Positions 35,515-46,939 of a stretch of DNA of 64,000 nt are shown here, piece by piece. The stretch is from Niebla homalea (lineage: Eukaryota > Ascomycota > Lecanoromycetes > Lecanorales > Ramalinaceae): assembly GCA_019925105.1 (NCBI GenBank), contig JAHGAU010000011.1, positions 1,426,001 through 1,490,000 on the forward strand, given 5' to 3'. The first letter of the stretch is position 1, and each line of letters starts with the position of its first letter. The translations under genes and the position numbers were made by a program. A model generated the notes under the pieces. That model worked only from the letters and a program-made list of their open reading frames with translations, was not told the DNA's origin and ran no database searches.

Positions 35515-37309
35515 ATTATATTTTTACCCGGTAAATATATTATATTAAAAGACTTTAATCTTTATTATAATATATAAAACGAAGAAGGTTATACGATTAA
35601 TTATATTAAGTTAAAAAAAGTTATTAATAACCGTTATAACCTTTAATCTTTCATTATTAATACCTTAAAGTACTATAACGTAAGAAAACCGGTCATTTAA
35701 GATAATAATTAATTTAACGTTTAATACGGAAGGGATTATTGACGTAATAACGGTATACAGGTTTCGAAAAAACTTAAAAAATAACTTAAACTATATACCG
35801 ATATAAATAAATTCAAATTAATTGATTAATTAATTAATATAACGCTATTAATATTAATAAGAAAAGCGTAAAAAACTGTTAAGGAAGCTAAGGTATATAT
35901 AAAGGCGGAGGAAATAGCAGTTTAATTAATAAAACTTTTTTGATTAAATAATAAGGGTTAAATTAACCTTTTTATAAAACGAATAATAAAAATATTAAAT
36001 GAAATAATTAACGTAATAACTTTAATAATCAAACCGTCTTAAAAAGTGAAAACTTATTAAGATAAAGAATATATGGAAATAATTATGAAAATAAAACGTT
36101 AATTAAGTAAACTATCAAGTATAAAAATTAAGAAATACTTATATAATTAAAAGAAGCTTAAAAAGAAAAAAAGCACATTATTAAAAAGGTTAAGTAAATA
36201 TATTTTTAATTAATAATTTATGACTTAACCATTTTTTTATAAAGTATAAAAGCTAACGAAATATAATAGAAAGTAGAATAAAAAATTTAAATTTATTTTT
36301 AAATTCCTGCCTTTTAAGAGGCTTAATAAAATAATAATTAATACTTTTAACGGTAAAATTAAAACCCTTAAAAAGCTTTTTCCCTCCTTTATTTTATATA
36401 AATGTAACGGATATTAAAAAGTTATATATTCCGATCCGTTAATTATTAACGGGAAATAACCTTAAAAATAATAATCAAAATAATTAATAAATTAAAAAAG
36501 GATAAAACCTTTAAATTAAACGGAGTTCTACATAAATTTTATTAATAATAATACTATTATTTAGGAAGTTCTTTATTTACTGATTTTAAGTTTATTTTAA
36601 AGTTAGTTATTACTCCTATAAATTTAAAGAAATTAAACGATTATCTTTAGAAAATAAAAAAATTAAATTACTTAGAAATAAAAGCTTATAAATTACTCCT
36701 TTATACGTTAAGGAAAGCTTTAAAATCGGTAATTATAAAGATTCTTAACGACTATATAAACGAATACGGGCTCCTTTTTAATTAATAGATAGGTAAATAT
36801 AAAAAGAAAAAGGTTAACGGAAACCGCCCTAAAAGGTAAAACTAACGGTATATATATAATATAAACTTATAGGAAGAAGTATATAATAAGTCTCCTTTCC
36901 TTAAACGTCGCCGGAGCCTTTAATAAAATAAATTATTAAAGATTACTTTGTTATTTACGGAATAAAAGGACACTTTTTTTTTTTTTATAAATTAAACTTA
37001 AAGCTTCTGAATTAACCGGGCAATACTAATTAATTTAGGTTAAAAAATAAATTTAATAAAGCCAGTAATAACCGGAATATTTTAAGAGTTACTTATTTTT
37101 CCGGTTCTATTCCTTTTTTTGATAGTCCGTTAGTCAAAAAGTTAATAAAGTTAAAGTAAAAGGTTGAAATAAAAGGTTTTATTAATAATATTTACCTATT
37201 GATTTATAGTATATTTACTTATATAAAATATCTCAAGTTAAAATAGGCCTATAAAGTTTATTTACTGTAAGTAAGGACGTATAATATTTAATTTATACCA
37301 TGTAAATAT
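35515..37309 (+). pseudogene. LINE endonuclease-RT fragment
   Basis: The start reads as the end of a GDFN endonuclease block (LKDFN-like around 35555-35570). The RT follows, with the catalytic GFINNIYLL (ancestral F-V-D-D) at about 37174-37192. The 5' part is cut by the miniature element and the 3' part by the LTR-like sequence at 37310. ORF1, the ORF2 C-terminus and the TCAA tail are absent. Confidence 0.75.
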
Positions 37310-37436
37310 TGTTAGAGTGCAAGCCCCTCTGGGGTGGTTGGAAGGCAAAGGGTGTATTACGTATAATTAAAGACATTAAAGTACAGAGGTATAGGAGTGA
37401 AGGGGCCGAAGACCCTGATATACCCAGTCGGTAACA
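37310..37436 (+). repeat. LTR-like sequence (127 bp)
   Basis: It runs from TGTTAGAGTGCAAGCCCC to CAGTCGGTAACA, with the 5-bp inverted ends TGTTA/TAACA expected of an LTR. It sits directly in LINE DNA and is nearly free of RIP. No second copy was found in the window, so it is either the 5' LTR of a degraded element to the right or a chance resemblance. Confidence 0.5.
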
Positions 37437-37745
37437 CTCCTGGGTACCGGACTAACCCCGGGCTTAACCCGGAGTAAGCCCGGTAAAGTTTATTCTTAAG
37501 TTATTAATAACCCTGAACCCTAATATTACCCTTCCCCTTAAGAAAGGCTCGCCCTTAAGCCTGTAAGTACGCTGAGAAGGAAAAAATTTTTAAACTTAAA
37601 ATTACCCCTTTTACCCGTTACTGATGGGCCGGGTAACTAATATAAATATATAGGGTAGGATCGTAGCGGTAGCCCCTATAATAAGCCTTCAAACGCAATT
37701 TCGTCCGGAGGGTTCCAGGGTAAATATCGTTTTTTACGATTTACT
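37437..37745. other. Lightly mutated region next to the LTR-like sequence
   Basis: It contains CCGGGCTTAACCCGGAGTAAGCCCGG-type inverted blocks and ordinary GC content up to about 37745. If 37310-37436 is a 5' LTR this would be its leader and primer-binding site. I see no coding region. Confidence 0.45.
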
Positions 37746-38654
37746 TTTTTTAAAAATATTTTTTCAGCCTTTTTACTTATACATTAAATTTATACCAATA
37801 AAGGGGCGTATAGTCTATATAGGTAAATAATATTAATAATAGTCGCTTTAATAGCTTTAGGGAGCTATAAGGTTATCTTAAAGGGCCCTTAAGTTTAATA
37901 AGGACGTAATATATAGCTTATAATATTAAGTTTTAAGCCCGTAAGGATCGTTATTTAACCTAAATATTTAAGATAACCCTTAAAGGTTATTAAAAGTATA
38001 ACGATATTAATTAGATCCCCGGGTCGCAATCCGGGCTTATTTACATATTTTTTATTAAAGGTTTTAATTAATCCTTAAGTATAAAAGATTTTTTTATATT
38101 AATATAATATTAAGTTTTATTTAAAGGTAAATTTATTTATTTAACTTTATATTATAATTTTTATTTTCAATTTTTTTAAGCTTTTACTCCTTAATATCCT
38201 TTTTATTTATAATAATTAACTTAAAAAGTAAATTAATTTATCCCGGTAAGGGTAATTTCTTTTTAACCGGAATAGAGGTTAAATCGCTTATATAAAAGGT
38301 AAAGTAAACTTAGAAAATATTTAAGACGTTTAATTTATAGGAAGAATAATATTATTTAAGGATAATATAGGAATTTAAGCGTTTATAATTAAATTTTTTA
38401 TTAAATTAATCGGTAATTAAATATTTAACGTTTACATAAATTTTATTGTTAAATTTAAATTTTACGTTTTTATAATAATAGTTAACTTACTTAAATACTT
38501 TATTATAAGTTTTATTAAGATTAGAGCGGGCTATATTAAGAATTTATTATATAATTTTATCAATATTAATAATTTTTTTAACTTAAAGTTATTTACGGGC
38601 AATAACGTATTTAATATTATTAAGCGTGAGTAATATCCTTAAATAACAACCCTT
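37746..38654. other. Unidentified RIP-mutated sequence
   Basis: From 38240 to 38640 the + strand reads, with stops taken as Gln, as a Leu- and Gln-rich helical protein (KIFKTFNLQEEQ-like), possibly a retroelement Gag. I cannot name it. The stretch 37990-38030 has a GC-rich CCCCGGGTCGCAATCCGGG palindrome-like patch. Confidence 0.4.
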
Positions 38655-38816
38655 TGTCACGGACATGCATAAAGCATATGAAGTGAGTGGGTGTAAAATG
38701 TATGATGAGTAGGTATCTAGCTATAAAGGTGGGAAATATGAGTGTGCGCGCCAAGCACCGGAATAAGGTAAGCCCGCTCCGTGCCAAGGGATCCTCTTAA
38801 GGTCTATACTGTAACA
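38655..38816 (+). repeat. LTR 1 of the 2.1-kb element
   Basis: It is nearly unmutated (TGTCACGGACATGC, GCGCGCCAAGCACCGG). The two LTRs differ mainly by C/T and G/A changes, which are more frequent in LTR 2's first half. Confidence 0.9.
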
Positions 38817-40618
38817 ATATGCTTATAAAAAAAGAGAAAAAAGCGACGCCTTTATCGCGATATATTTACTACAAAATACTATGAATTTTAATAGCCTCGG
38901 TAATAAAGGTAACCAAGAGCAAGCTCTGAGTATATAGATAACGTTATTTAAATATATAATTATTAAGAAATAAATAATGGTGAAATCGTATATTAGAAAA
39001 ACGACCGAAAAAGGGTATAAGCTAAGTAATTATCGTAATCTACCCGGGAAATAATCGTGGATTTAAGGATTACGATTAAGCTGAAACTCTTAAAATCGTA
39101 ATTTTTAAAATATTCCCGAATCGTATATTATGGTACTTAAAGAGGGTAAAGGCGTTATTACTTAAATAACTTATAAGTATATTAATGGTAGCCTTACCTA
39201 TTAATAAGATCGTAATTTTCTTAATAAATATTATTAAAGTTGGCTTTAATATATTCAGGGATATCGATGTTAAGGACGTAAAGGAATAAGTTAAAGTCGT
39301 CGTTATCGATAGGCTCGGTTTAGTATATTAATATATTTACGTAATTGACGGTAAGGAGTTTTTAACCTAGGTAAAGGCCTTAATTTAAGTAATTATTACC
39401 GGGTAGGTAAGGACGTTAATTATGATTAAATCGTTTATCGCGATCGCAGTTATTAATAATAACATTTAATATTACTTACTATATATAAGGTAATAAACTC
39501 GATGGTATCGATTATAAGTAAATAAATTTATTACCTTATAGGTACGGTATTACTTATATTATACTGTTTATTGAATTTATATTTAAGTTATAAAGTAATT
39601 TATATTATTATCGCCGTTAAGGTATAATAAGGTATTCTGTAAAGATACTTAAATTTAATAAAGGCTAGCTATAAGTTATCCTTTTAATTTAAACGTTTAA
39701 TAAAAATTAAAATTTAGCCGATAAATATAGTTATAAACTTTTACTTTATAGTGTTTTTACGTAAATATTATATGTAATTCAGTTACTAATATTCCGAACC
39801 GTAATTTAAGTACGTCGTAAAGCAGATCTATCTTTTCAATTTTAAATAATTTCTTTCTTATTATATTATTTATTTCCGAAGTCTATTAATTATAAGCCTT
39901 ATTTAATTTATTCAAATTCATAAAGGAAAGGATAAAGTGATTTTTAACGAGCTTAATAGATTTAATAATATTAACGGTTCTGAGTCTTTTAATAAAAATA
40001 TAGACGTTACCGCTACCGTTAAAGTATTTAAGTTCTTTAACTTAAAAGCGGTCTTTTTTAAAGTAATTATTAAAGATATAGATTTCTCCTTTTTTTTTTT
40101 TATCCTTCTTTTTATTCTTATTTTTAATTTTTGGTTATCTAGTAAGGGATTTATGTCCGCGTTTAAGGGAAACTCTTATATTAAGTCCTTACGTTATTCG
40201 CGATAAGGTAATTTTAATCCAATAGCCGTTAAAGTATTAATTTCATCTTATATATTATTAATCTTCATATTTATAGCAATAAACTATATAGTTATAATTA
40301 TAATTTACTCGGTAAGCGATTTAAATACTTCCTTAATGATTTTTAACGACTTCTACTTTATTAACTTCTTTTAAGGGTCTTATAGAGGTTACGGTATTTA
40401 TCCTAAACGAGTATTATGCCCGTTGTTTAACATAAGATAAAGAACAAAATACCAATAGCGTTAAAGGACCTTTTAAAGGGATTAACGAGTTAAGTATTAA
40501 AGGAGTACGTTTAACGTAGTTTATATAAGAGCTATAACGTAATTACCTTATAATAAGGTAATTAAAAATTATACTTAAAGCTATAGGAACGTATAGACCC
40601 TATACTATTGTTATTATT
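38817..40618. other. Interior of the 2.1-kb LTR element
   Basis: Moderately RIP-mutated. Scattered patches on the + strand (for example 38990-39060 and 39140-39430) look like former coding sequence, perhaps Gag, but I could not identify a family. The small open frame at 39937-40206 (89 codons, Phe-rich) has no recognisable domain. Its complement is Lys-rich, so it may be an antisense shadow. Confidence 0.5.
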
Positions 40619-40780
40619 TATCACGGATATAGATAAAGTATATAAAGTAAATAAGTATAAAATATAGAATAAGTATTTATCTAACTATAAAGGTGGGAAA
40701 TATAAGTATGCGCGCCAAGCACCGGAACAAGGTAAGCCCGCTCCGTGCGAAGGGATCCTCCCAAGGTCCATACCGTAACA
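40619..40780 (+). repeat. LTR 2 of the 2.1-kb element
   Basis: It begins TATCACGGATATAG (mutated TGTCACGGACATGC) and ends CATACCGTAACA, followed by CCCTT. Short open frames across it on both strands are not genes. Confidence 0.9.
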
Positions 40781-40808
40781 CCCTTATTAAAATAAAAGGG
40801 TATTATTA

Positions 40809-41525
40809 TAAGAGTCCGCCTATACGTACACCCTTTTTGTCTACATGTACACCGTCGATTTATCTGCATATATACCGTCGATTTGTCTATATATACACCC
40901 TTCCTAATAGGATATAGTGGACGATTTTATCCGCGGATATCGAGATATACCGGCCGTAGTTCTTAGTATAGTGGGAGAACTCTTTGGTAAAGTTTAAATA
41001 ACGCGTACTATATATATTGTTTACTATTATCACGGACCTCGTACCTCTACTTAATAACGTTCAAGCTCTCTTTACCCTCACCTTTACCCTTACCCTTAAT
41101 AAGCCCTTCAGCAAACCCTTTATTACGATGCGACGCCCGATACCCGTAGGCCTTTACCGCAATAGGCCCAAGAATACCGTGATTTGGGTGGAGAACTTAA
41201 GGGCTAAGCAAGGCCTCCCTGTACTCTTTTATCGCGGTCCTCGGCGTATCACTTACCTACCTATTAGCTCCGGAACCACCTATGTAACCTATTTAATGTG
41301 CTCGTTATTGCCGTGGTAGTATATATGGTAATAGGCGCAAATTCTAAGCAAAAATCCTTTAATGCAATTCTCCGAAGTTCAGTATATTAAGAAATACTCC
41401 TAGGATTACTCAATATACCCCTAAAAAAAAAAGGGGTATATATACAGACAAATCGACGGTATATATGCAGACAAAATGGTGGTGTACATGCAGACAAAAA
41501 GGGTGTACGTGTAGGCGGACTCTTA
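40809..41525. mobile_element. 717-bp terminal-inverted-repeat element
   Basis: The ends mirror one another for about 100 bp, starting TAAGAGTCCGCC, and contain two to three roughly 25-bp subrepeats with GTACACC and TTTGTCTGCAT. TTA is found on both sides (40806-40808 and 41526-41528), a 3-bp duplication that would fit PIF/Harbinger-type elements, though TA or chance cannot be excluded in such AT-rich flanks. The centre is almost unmutated and includes the module shared with 5000-5150. The 100-codon open frame at 41017-41319 spans that module. Short length probably spared it from RIP. It has no transposase. Confidence 0.65.
41017..41319 (+). CDS. Open frame with RNRPKNTVIW module, doubtful gene
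   Basis: This is the only sizeable open frame in a clearly unmutated segment. It covers 100 codons. The N-terminal half includes a repeat-derived TLTFTLTL segment. The middle encodes LYRNRPKNTVIWVENLRAKQ, which is also encoded at 5000-5100 on the - strand in a different open frame, and both keep the frame across substitutions. Conservation at the protein level would suggest a captured gene fragment. However, DNA identity is high enough to keep a frame open by itself, there is no start context or partner gene, and it lies within a non-autonomous transposon. I consider it unlikely to be a functional gene. Confidence 0.2.
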   Translation: MFTIITDLVPLLNNVQALFTLTFTLTLNKPFSKPFITMRRPIPVGLYRNRPKNTVIWVENLRAKQGLPVLFYRGPRRITYLPISSGTTYVTYLMCSLLPW

Positions 41526-43170
41526 TTATAATCAATCGATTTAAATTATTATTATCCGTAAATTCTATTATTAATAATTATTGTGTTTAATCGTTTTATA
41601 AGTACCTTAATTTATATAAATCCGGAGTCCTTATTTTATCTTTTAATTTATTTTTTAAATTTAACCGTTATTTTTAACGTAATAAAAACTCGAGGCTTAA
41701 GGGTCGATTTTAAATTAATATAATAAAAGTATTATGTTTAATCAAGAAATTAAGGGCCGTAATTTAAAATAAAATTATCCGGAAAGTTATAATACTTAAA
41801 TATTTCCTTAATAAAAAGCCAGGCTATTTTCTTAATGGAGGTCCTTTCCTTTTTAACGTAATAAAAAATATAATATTAATTTTTAAATAATATATAAATT
41901 ACGGTAAGGATAATATTTATACTTTTATACTTAAGTAATCCAGTAATAAAATTAATTAAAAAATTAACTTATTTTTATTCCGGGATTTTGAATTAATAAA
42001 GTAATTTTACGGGCTCATTATAAAACGTTAAATTAAAAAAAAATATTATAATTTAAGATATAATAATCGGTATCGTCTTATAAAGTTAATTAAAAAAAAA
42101 CACCGGGAAATAAGTTTAATCGTATAATCTTAATCAAGATAGTTATTAATTAACCTATTATGAATATACTTTAAAATATCCGTAATAAATAATATTAATA
42201 CTTATAATTTACCTTTATTAATAAGGATATCGGATTAAACCTTAATATAGATTAAAAATATATTTTTAAAATTAAATAATTCGTCCTCCGTAATTACTTT
42301 CTTAAACTCCGTTAAGCCTTTATTAATACGGTTAACTTTACGGATTTACTTATAAAATCCGAGTTCTTTAAGTATTAAATAAGCTAATAACAATGTTTTT
42401 CCCCTTTTATTTAAAGTTAAGACCTCAAGGCGTTTAAAAATAAAACAGTCTAAAATTAATCATTAAGCCTATTATCGTTATTGCCTTATAGTTAATAACC
42501 GGAAATTTAAATAAAGGTATTAACCTTATTATTTTATTTACCCAGGCGGTAAATAACCTTAAAATTAAACTTAAAAAAAATATTTAGGTATTTAATTTAA
42601 CGTTTAATAAGCTTTTAACTCTTAGTAAAGTATTTTAAAGCTTAATTATCATTAAAAATTCAGAAGGGCTTCTTTATTATTTTTAATTTAAACTGTTAAT
42701 TCTTTAAATACCGGATGATAATAATAAACAACTTTTTATTATAAATATTATAATTATATTTATTTAATAATATATTCTTGAAGTAATAAATTATTAAGTA
42801 TAACTCTCCGGCCTTATTATATTAAGAAAGGATTCCGTTAAAAACGTAATTTAAAGAATCTATCTTAAGGATTATTTCTTTATCGGGATTATAATAGGTT
42901 AATATAAAGGTTATAATAAAAGCTTCCTTAAGTATAATATAGGCTTTTTGGTATTCCGGGGATTATAAGAATAAATTTTCCTATTTTATAAGCTTAAAAA
43001 AGACTTTATTATTTTAAAGAATTAAAAGATAAATCTTTAATAAAAGTTATAAAAACCAATAAATCCTTAAAGGGCTTTAAAGTTAACGGGGACCGGTTAA
43101 TCTTTAATCTTACTTACTTTAGTAAGGTTTATTTTTAACCCGTTAATAATAAGAATAAGATTTAGAAACT
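41526..43170 (-). pseudogene. Ty3/Gypsy RT-RNase H-integrase fragment
   Basis: On the - strand, reading from 43170 leftward, there is: the RT thumb region with KVSKIKD-stop-PVPVN (about 43060-43130, ancestral KI-x-x-I-x-DWPxP); then the RNase H part with FKLI, SPEYQKAYIILKEAF (42930-42970), KIDSLNY (mutated TDxSxx) and a YKNIL-like stretch; then the tether region; then the integrase core near 41760-41990 with INFITGLLKYKSINIILTVI and NFPDNFILNYGP, which match DFI-x-GLP and LP-x-x-I-x-SDRG. The palm with YxDD and everything 5' of it are missing, as are both LTRs. It is inactive because of Gln and Trp stops and Asp-to-Asn changes. Confidence 0.8.
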
Positions 43171-43183
43171 TAATTTATTATAC

Positions 43184-43293
43184 TTTGGAAAGGGGAGAGC
43201 ATGGAAGATACAAAACTTGCGGATGGGTGCATGAAGGAAGGGAAATATTAAAAGGGCTGATTAAGGGTGGAATTAATTCGTATACACTTTGAA
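43184..43293. other. Lightly mutated island 1
   Basis: About 110 bp keeps ATGG, TGC and ACA words (GGAAAGGGGAGAGCATGG, GGATGGGTGCATGAAGG). It may be a remnant of a young insertion or the end of the same element as island 2. No repeat partner found. Confidence 0.4.
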
Positions 43294-43684
43294 AAGAAAG
43301 GGTATAACGGATTATTATAGTAAAAACCTATATCTTATTAACTTATATAGGGGCTACGGTTTATCTTTAATTATACTCTATTATTATTTATTATTTTATT
43401 ACTTTTACTTTTTTTTTCCTTCTTATCTTTTTTAATGGTCTTAAGAAGGCTTTTATCTACTTATATATATTAAGGAATTCGGTTTAATTATACGATTTAA
43501 TCGTAAATAATTTATTATATTTTTTCCTTAATTAACGGTAATAAAAACTATAAAGATATTATATTAAACCGACCTTTATTATTATTATATTATATATATA
43601 TAACGAAAGCAACAGGCTATAGATTTATATATATTTATAGAATATTTCTAATTACCATTTATTTATTAAAGAAACATTAAAATT
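43294..43684. other. RIP-mutated AT-rich spacer
   Basis: AT-rich with TTTATT and TATA runs. I see nothing identifiable. Confidence 0.5.
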
Positions 43685-43893
43685 GTTATGGTAGGAAACA
43701 ATATAGGGGTTAGTGCTTACCTCGTGACCCTAGCGTAGCTGGGCCACAGGAATACTTAACACCTGTCCTTCCCACTTTTCCTTTTACTTCTTCAGCAATT
43801 AGTCTACTTACCAAATATACCATTTGTTAAGGCTATACACACATTTCACATTACCATACTACCCTCAAGCTTTAGGCATACGTCTGGCTTAAT
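43685..43893. other. Lightly mutated island 2
   Basis: About 210 bp of normal composition begins TGTTATGGTAGGAAACA, an imperfect palindrome. It contains TAGCGTAGCTGG, which fits the consensus of an RNA polymerase III A box. No B box (GGTTCGANNCC) follows, so I do not call a tRNA or SINE. It could be a solo LTR, SINE remnant or single-copy DNA. Confidence 0.4.
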
Positions 43894-44349
43894 AAAAATC
43901 GAGAAAAATAAAGGTATTTAAATAACCCTTTTCAGGTACCCTTATTCAGATATTCTTATTACCACCCTTAATTAATACGGGGACCCTATTTATACGTATC
44001 GGTAAAGTATTATTAATATTTATTAATTAACTATTAATTATTAGAAATTAAAAAGTAAAATAAAACGATAACTTTTTTAAAGCGCCTTAATTATAAAAGG
44101 ATAATAATACCTTTTATATTAATAACGGGCTTAAACCTTAATTAAAAAATGATCGTATATATTACCGGATATTCTAGATTATCGTTAAGGAAATTATAAC
44201 TTATATATTAATATAAGCCGCTTTCTTAAAATAGAAAAAATTAAAATAATTAAAGAAAAAAATTTAAAAAAATTAATTACCCTAAATAACGTAAAATTAT
44301 TATTTAATAATTAACGATTATAATAACCAAAATATAAGACTTATTAGAC
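43894..44349. other. Mixed spacer before the LINE
   Basis: The first 100 bp is moderately GC-rich, the rest AT-rich and mutated. No feature recognised. TAATAATTAT at its right edge recurs just after the LINE tail near 55960 and may be the target duplication. Confidence 0.4.
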
Positions 44350-44370
44350 CTAATAATTATTTGGAGAATG

Positions 44371-46200
44371 ATGGCGACGAACAAAGGGACCCCAGAGGTC
44401 TAAAACGATACGTATATATATAACTTTAATAATAATGAGGGAAGTATATTAAGTACGATAAATATAAGTAATATAATGGTTAAGAATAAAGTAATAAACG
44501 GGTAAGTAACCTATATTAATAGGAATAACGATAATACGTACGGGCAATATAATAATAATAAGTTAAATAACGCTTAAAATAAATAAAGGAATTAAGGTTA
44601 ATAAAATACGTATATTAAAGCGCATAAAATATATAATAATAATATGGAAATAATAGGTAAATAAAAGGGTAAAAAGGCCGGTATAATATTAATAATAAAA
44701 AGTATAAACGGAAGGAAAAGGCGGGAAAACCATAATAAAAATATTATTAAGGATATATAAAAGGGAAATAAAGTTAATAAAAAAATTAAGATTTTAAAAG
44801 ATTAAAAATAAAAAACGGAGATAATATATTGCCCGATAAATAAGGGTAAAAGAATAGTAAAGGAAATAATAAAGGCCTTAAAAGGACTCTTTACAATAAA
44901 ATAAAAGGATATTACGCCAGAAATTTAACCGATATTATAAATTAAATTAAAAAGCGTAAAGGACTTTTATATAAAAATAAGGGTAAAATTAAAGGAATCA
45001 GAGCGCTTACGGGGCTCTTAAAGGGCGGAAGCAAAAACGTTAATAAAAAATAAAGATAATAATTTAAAATTAAGGATATAAAACGAGGGTATAAAAATAA
45101 TAATTTTTAAATGAAAAAAAGTTAAATGATAAAAATAATAAAAAGGGTATTTACGGTAAAGAATAAGGGAATAACGGAAAAAAAAGATAGCTATATTAAA
45201 AAAAGCGAGGATAATAATAATCCGTTTATTTAATAATAAAGAAAGAAACGCGGTTATAAAAATAAATCCACTATAATTAATAAAAGCTTTTAAGGTAATA
45301 ACGGAATTATTAATAAAATAAATTATTATAATATATAAATTATAAAGTAAAAATATCTTCCTTAATATAACGTTATTAAAAACGAAAAAAAACTTAAAAA
45401 GGTTTAAAGCTTAAGTTAATAAAAAAAGTATAAATTAATTAAGGTTTTAAGGTAATTGTTTACCGTTATAATAAATAAGATATATTTATTACGTTTTAGA
45501 AAAACCGAAAAAGAAATTATATTAAAATATATAAAAAAGGAGAATATAATTCTTTATTTAAAACTTAAAATTATTAATTATAAACTTCCTTTAATAATAA
45601 AAAGATTTAATTCCTTAAGATATATAAAGAAATATTTTACCGTTATATTAAGCGTAACGTTAATAAAAATATATAATAACGTTTTAAATAAAGGGATTAT
45701 TAAAAAGGATTTTTTAAGATAACTTAATTATAAAATAAGGCGGTAAATATTTATTAATATTTTAAATATTAAAGTTATAAATATATTATTATAAAATACT
45801 TTAATATTATAAAATATACGGTTTAAATTAAAAGTTACGATACCTATAAGTATATAAAGTTAATAATTAAAAAGCTTATAAAAAGTATATTTAAATACGT
45901 TATATATAATAAAAAGGAATACTTAATATAGGATTCTAAATATATAATAAAAGTTAAGGAAATTAAACGTAAAGAGACCCGGATAACCGTGAAAATCCAA
46001 TAATATAATACGTATGGAATTGGTTTAACGGGCCAATTAAAAATAGCCTTACAACGTAAACTTAATTAACCAGATAATAAGGGGTAAATAACGGTAATAA
46101 ATAAAATAAAGAAAAAGAAGCTTTTATGATTCTGATTTTAAGGGCCGGCCATCTTATATTTTTAATAATAGCCGGGAAGATATTAAACTAGAAAATATTT
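44371..46200 (+). pseudogene. LINE (+) ORF1 relic
   Basis: Starts at ATG 44371 (MATNKGTPEV), matching the other ORF1 starts. Lys-rich through the middle. The longest open stretch, 45456-45722, encodes the conserved region before the zinc knuckles (FTVIINKIYLLRF). The knuckles themselves follow at about 45740-45850 with Tyr in place of Cys. Stops elsewhere inactivate it. That the open stretch lies in the correct frame shows that RIP did not hit this segment's Gln codons equally. Confidence 0.75.
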
Positions 46201-46239
46201 AACTTTAATAAAAAGTCCATAATTTAAATAAATATAAAT

Positions 46240-46898
46240 AAAAAGGTTTTTATAAAGGTTAATATATAATATATTAATCTTTTTAAGAATAATATAATAT
46301 AACGTCCATAATAAGGGAATTAAAATAATAATATTAATATTTAAGTTTAAAGAAATTAAAAACGTTAATATTATAATAATATTAAAATTACCGTATAATT
46401 TATATATATATTTATTTATTAACCCGGGGGAAGGGTTTTATTTAATTTTTAAGGGGATAAAATAATTAAAATATATTTCTTTATAAATAAATGGCTTAAC
46501 GTAAATAATTAATATATTATTTATTACGGTAAAAACCTCTATATATTCTATATTATAAAGGAAGGGGACTTAAAGGGTAACCTTAATATTTATAACGTAT
46601 ATAACCCGTTACCGGTTAATAAAAAAGAACCGTTTATAATACCGTTATTTAAAGAGGTCTTAATTACTTTAAGTAAATATATATTACTTAAAGACTTTAA
46701 CCTATATTATTATATATAGAATAAAAAAAAAGTATACGATAAATTATATTAAATTAAATGACCTATTAATAATTATTATTTAAGTTAACCTCTTATTATT
46801 AATATTATAAAAAATTATTATATAAAAGAGTTATAAGTTTAAAATAATAATTAATTTAACCTTTAATACGGAAAAAGTTACCGGTACGGTTATAATAT
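46240..46898 (+). pseudogene. LINE (+) endonuclease relic, left part
   Basis: Contains the catalytic DFNLYYYI block at about 46687-46712 (GDFN-x-HH). It is interrupted at 46898 and continues at 52684 with the YGLDYIPI segment (SDH region). Confidence 0.75.
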
Positions 46899-46939
46899 TA
46901 ATTGATTAATTGATTTATATTACGGATCTAGTTAAGTTA

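Larger units (their letters stand above)
34953..35590. repeat. Inverted repeat spanning the hAT miniature and its flanks
   Basis: Arms of about 187 bp each (34953-35142 and 35403-35590) mirror one another. The inner roughly 112 bp of each arm is the end of the miniature element. The outer roughly 75 bp is LINE endonuclease sequence, present on both sides in opposite orientation. Confidence 0.75.
38655..40780 (+). mobile_element. Complete non-autonomous LTR retrotransposon (2.1 kb)
   Basis: Two 162-bp direct LTRs (38655-38816 and 40619-40780) bracket 1.8 kb. The flanking pentamer CCCTT is present on both sides (38650-38654 and 40781-40785), an intact target-site duplication. LTR ends are TGTCACGG...CCGTAACA. 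The interior has no RT, integrase or RNase H that I can read, so it must have depended on another element. The orientation is arbitrary because no polypurine tract or primer site is clear. Confidence 0.8.
44350..46898 (+). mobile_element. LINE (+) first part, split by a reverse LINE
   Basis: The 5' end starts a few bases before the ORF1 ATG and carries a short leader (TTGGAGAATG). It is the left half of a full-length element of about 5.8 kb; the right half is at 52671-55958. The break lies in the endonuclease and is flanked by the exact 13-bp duplication ACGGTTATAATAT (46886-46898 and 52671-52683). Confidence 0.9.

Noticed and set aside
40681..40917. Two small open frames over LTR 2
   Set aside because: They cross the LTR boundary and the end of the inverted-repeat element, so they cannot be one gene.
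43725..43745. A-box-like motif suggesting a tRNA or SINE
   Set aside because: No B box, no cloverleaf and no partner copy; one 12-bp consensus match is weak.
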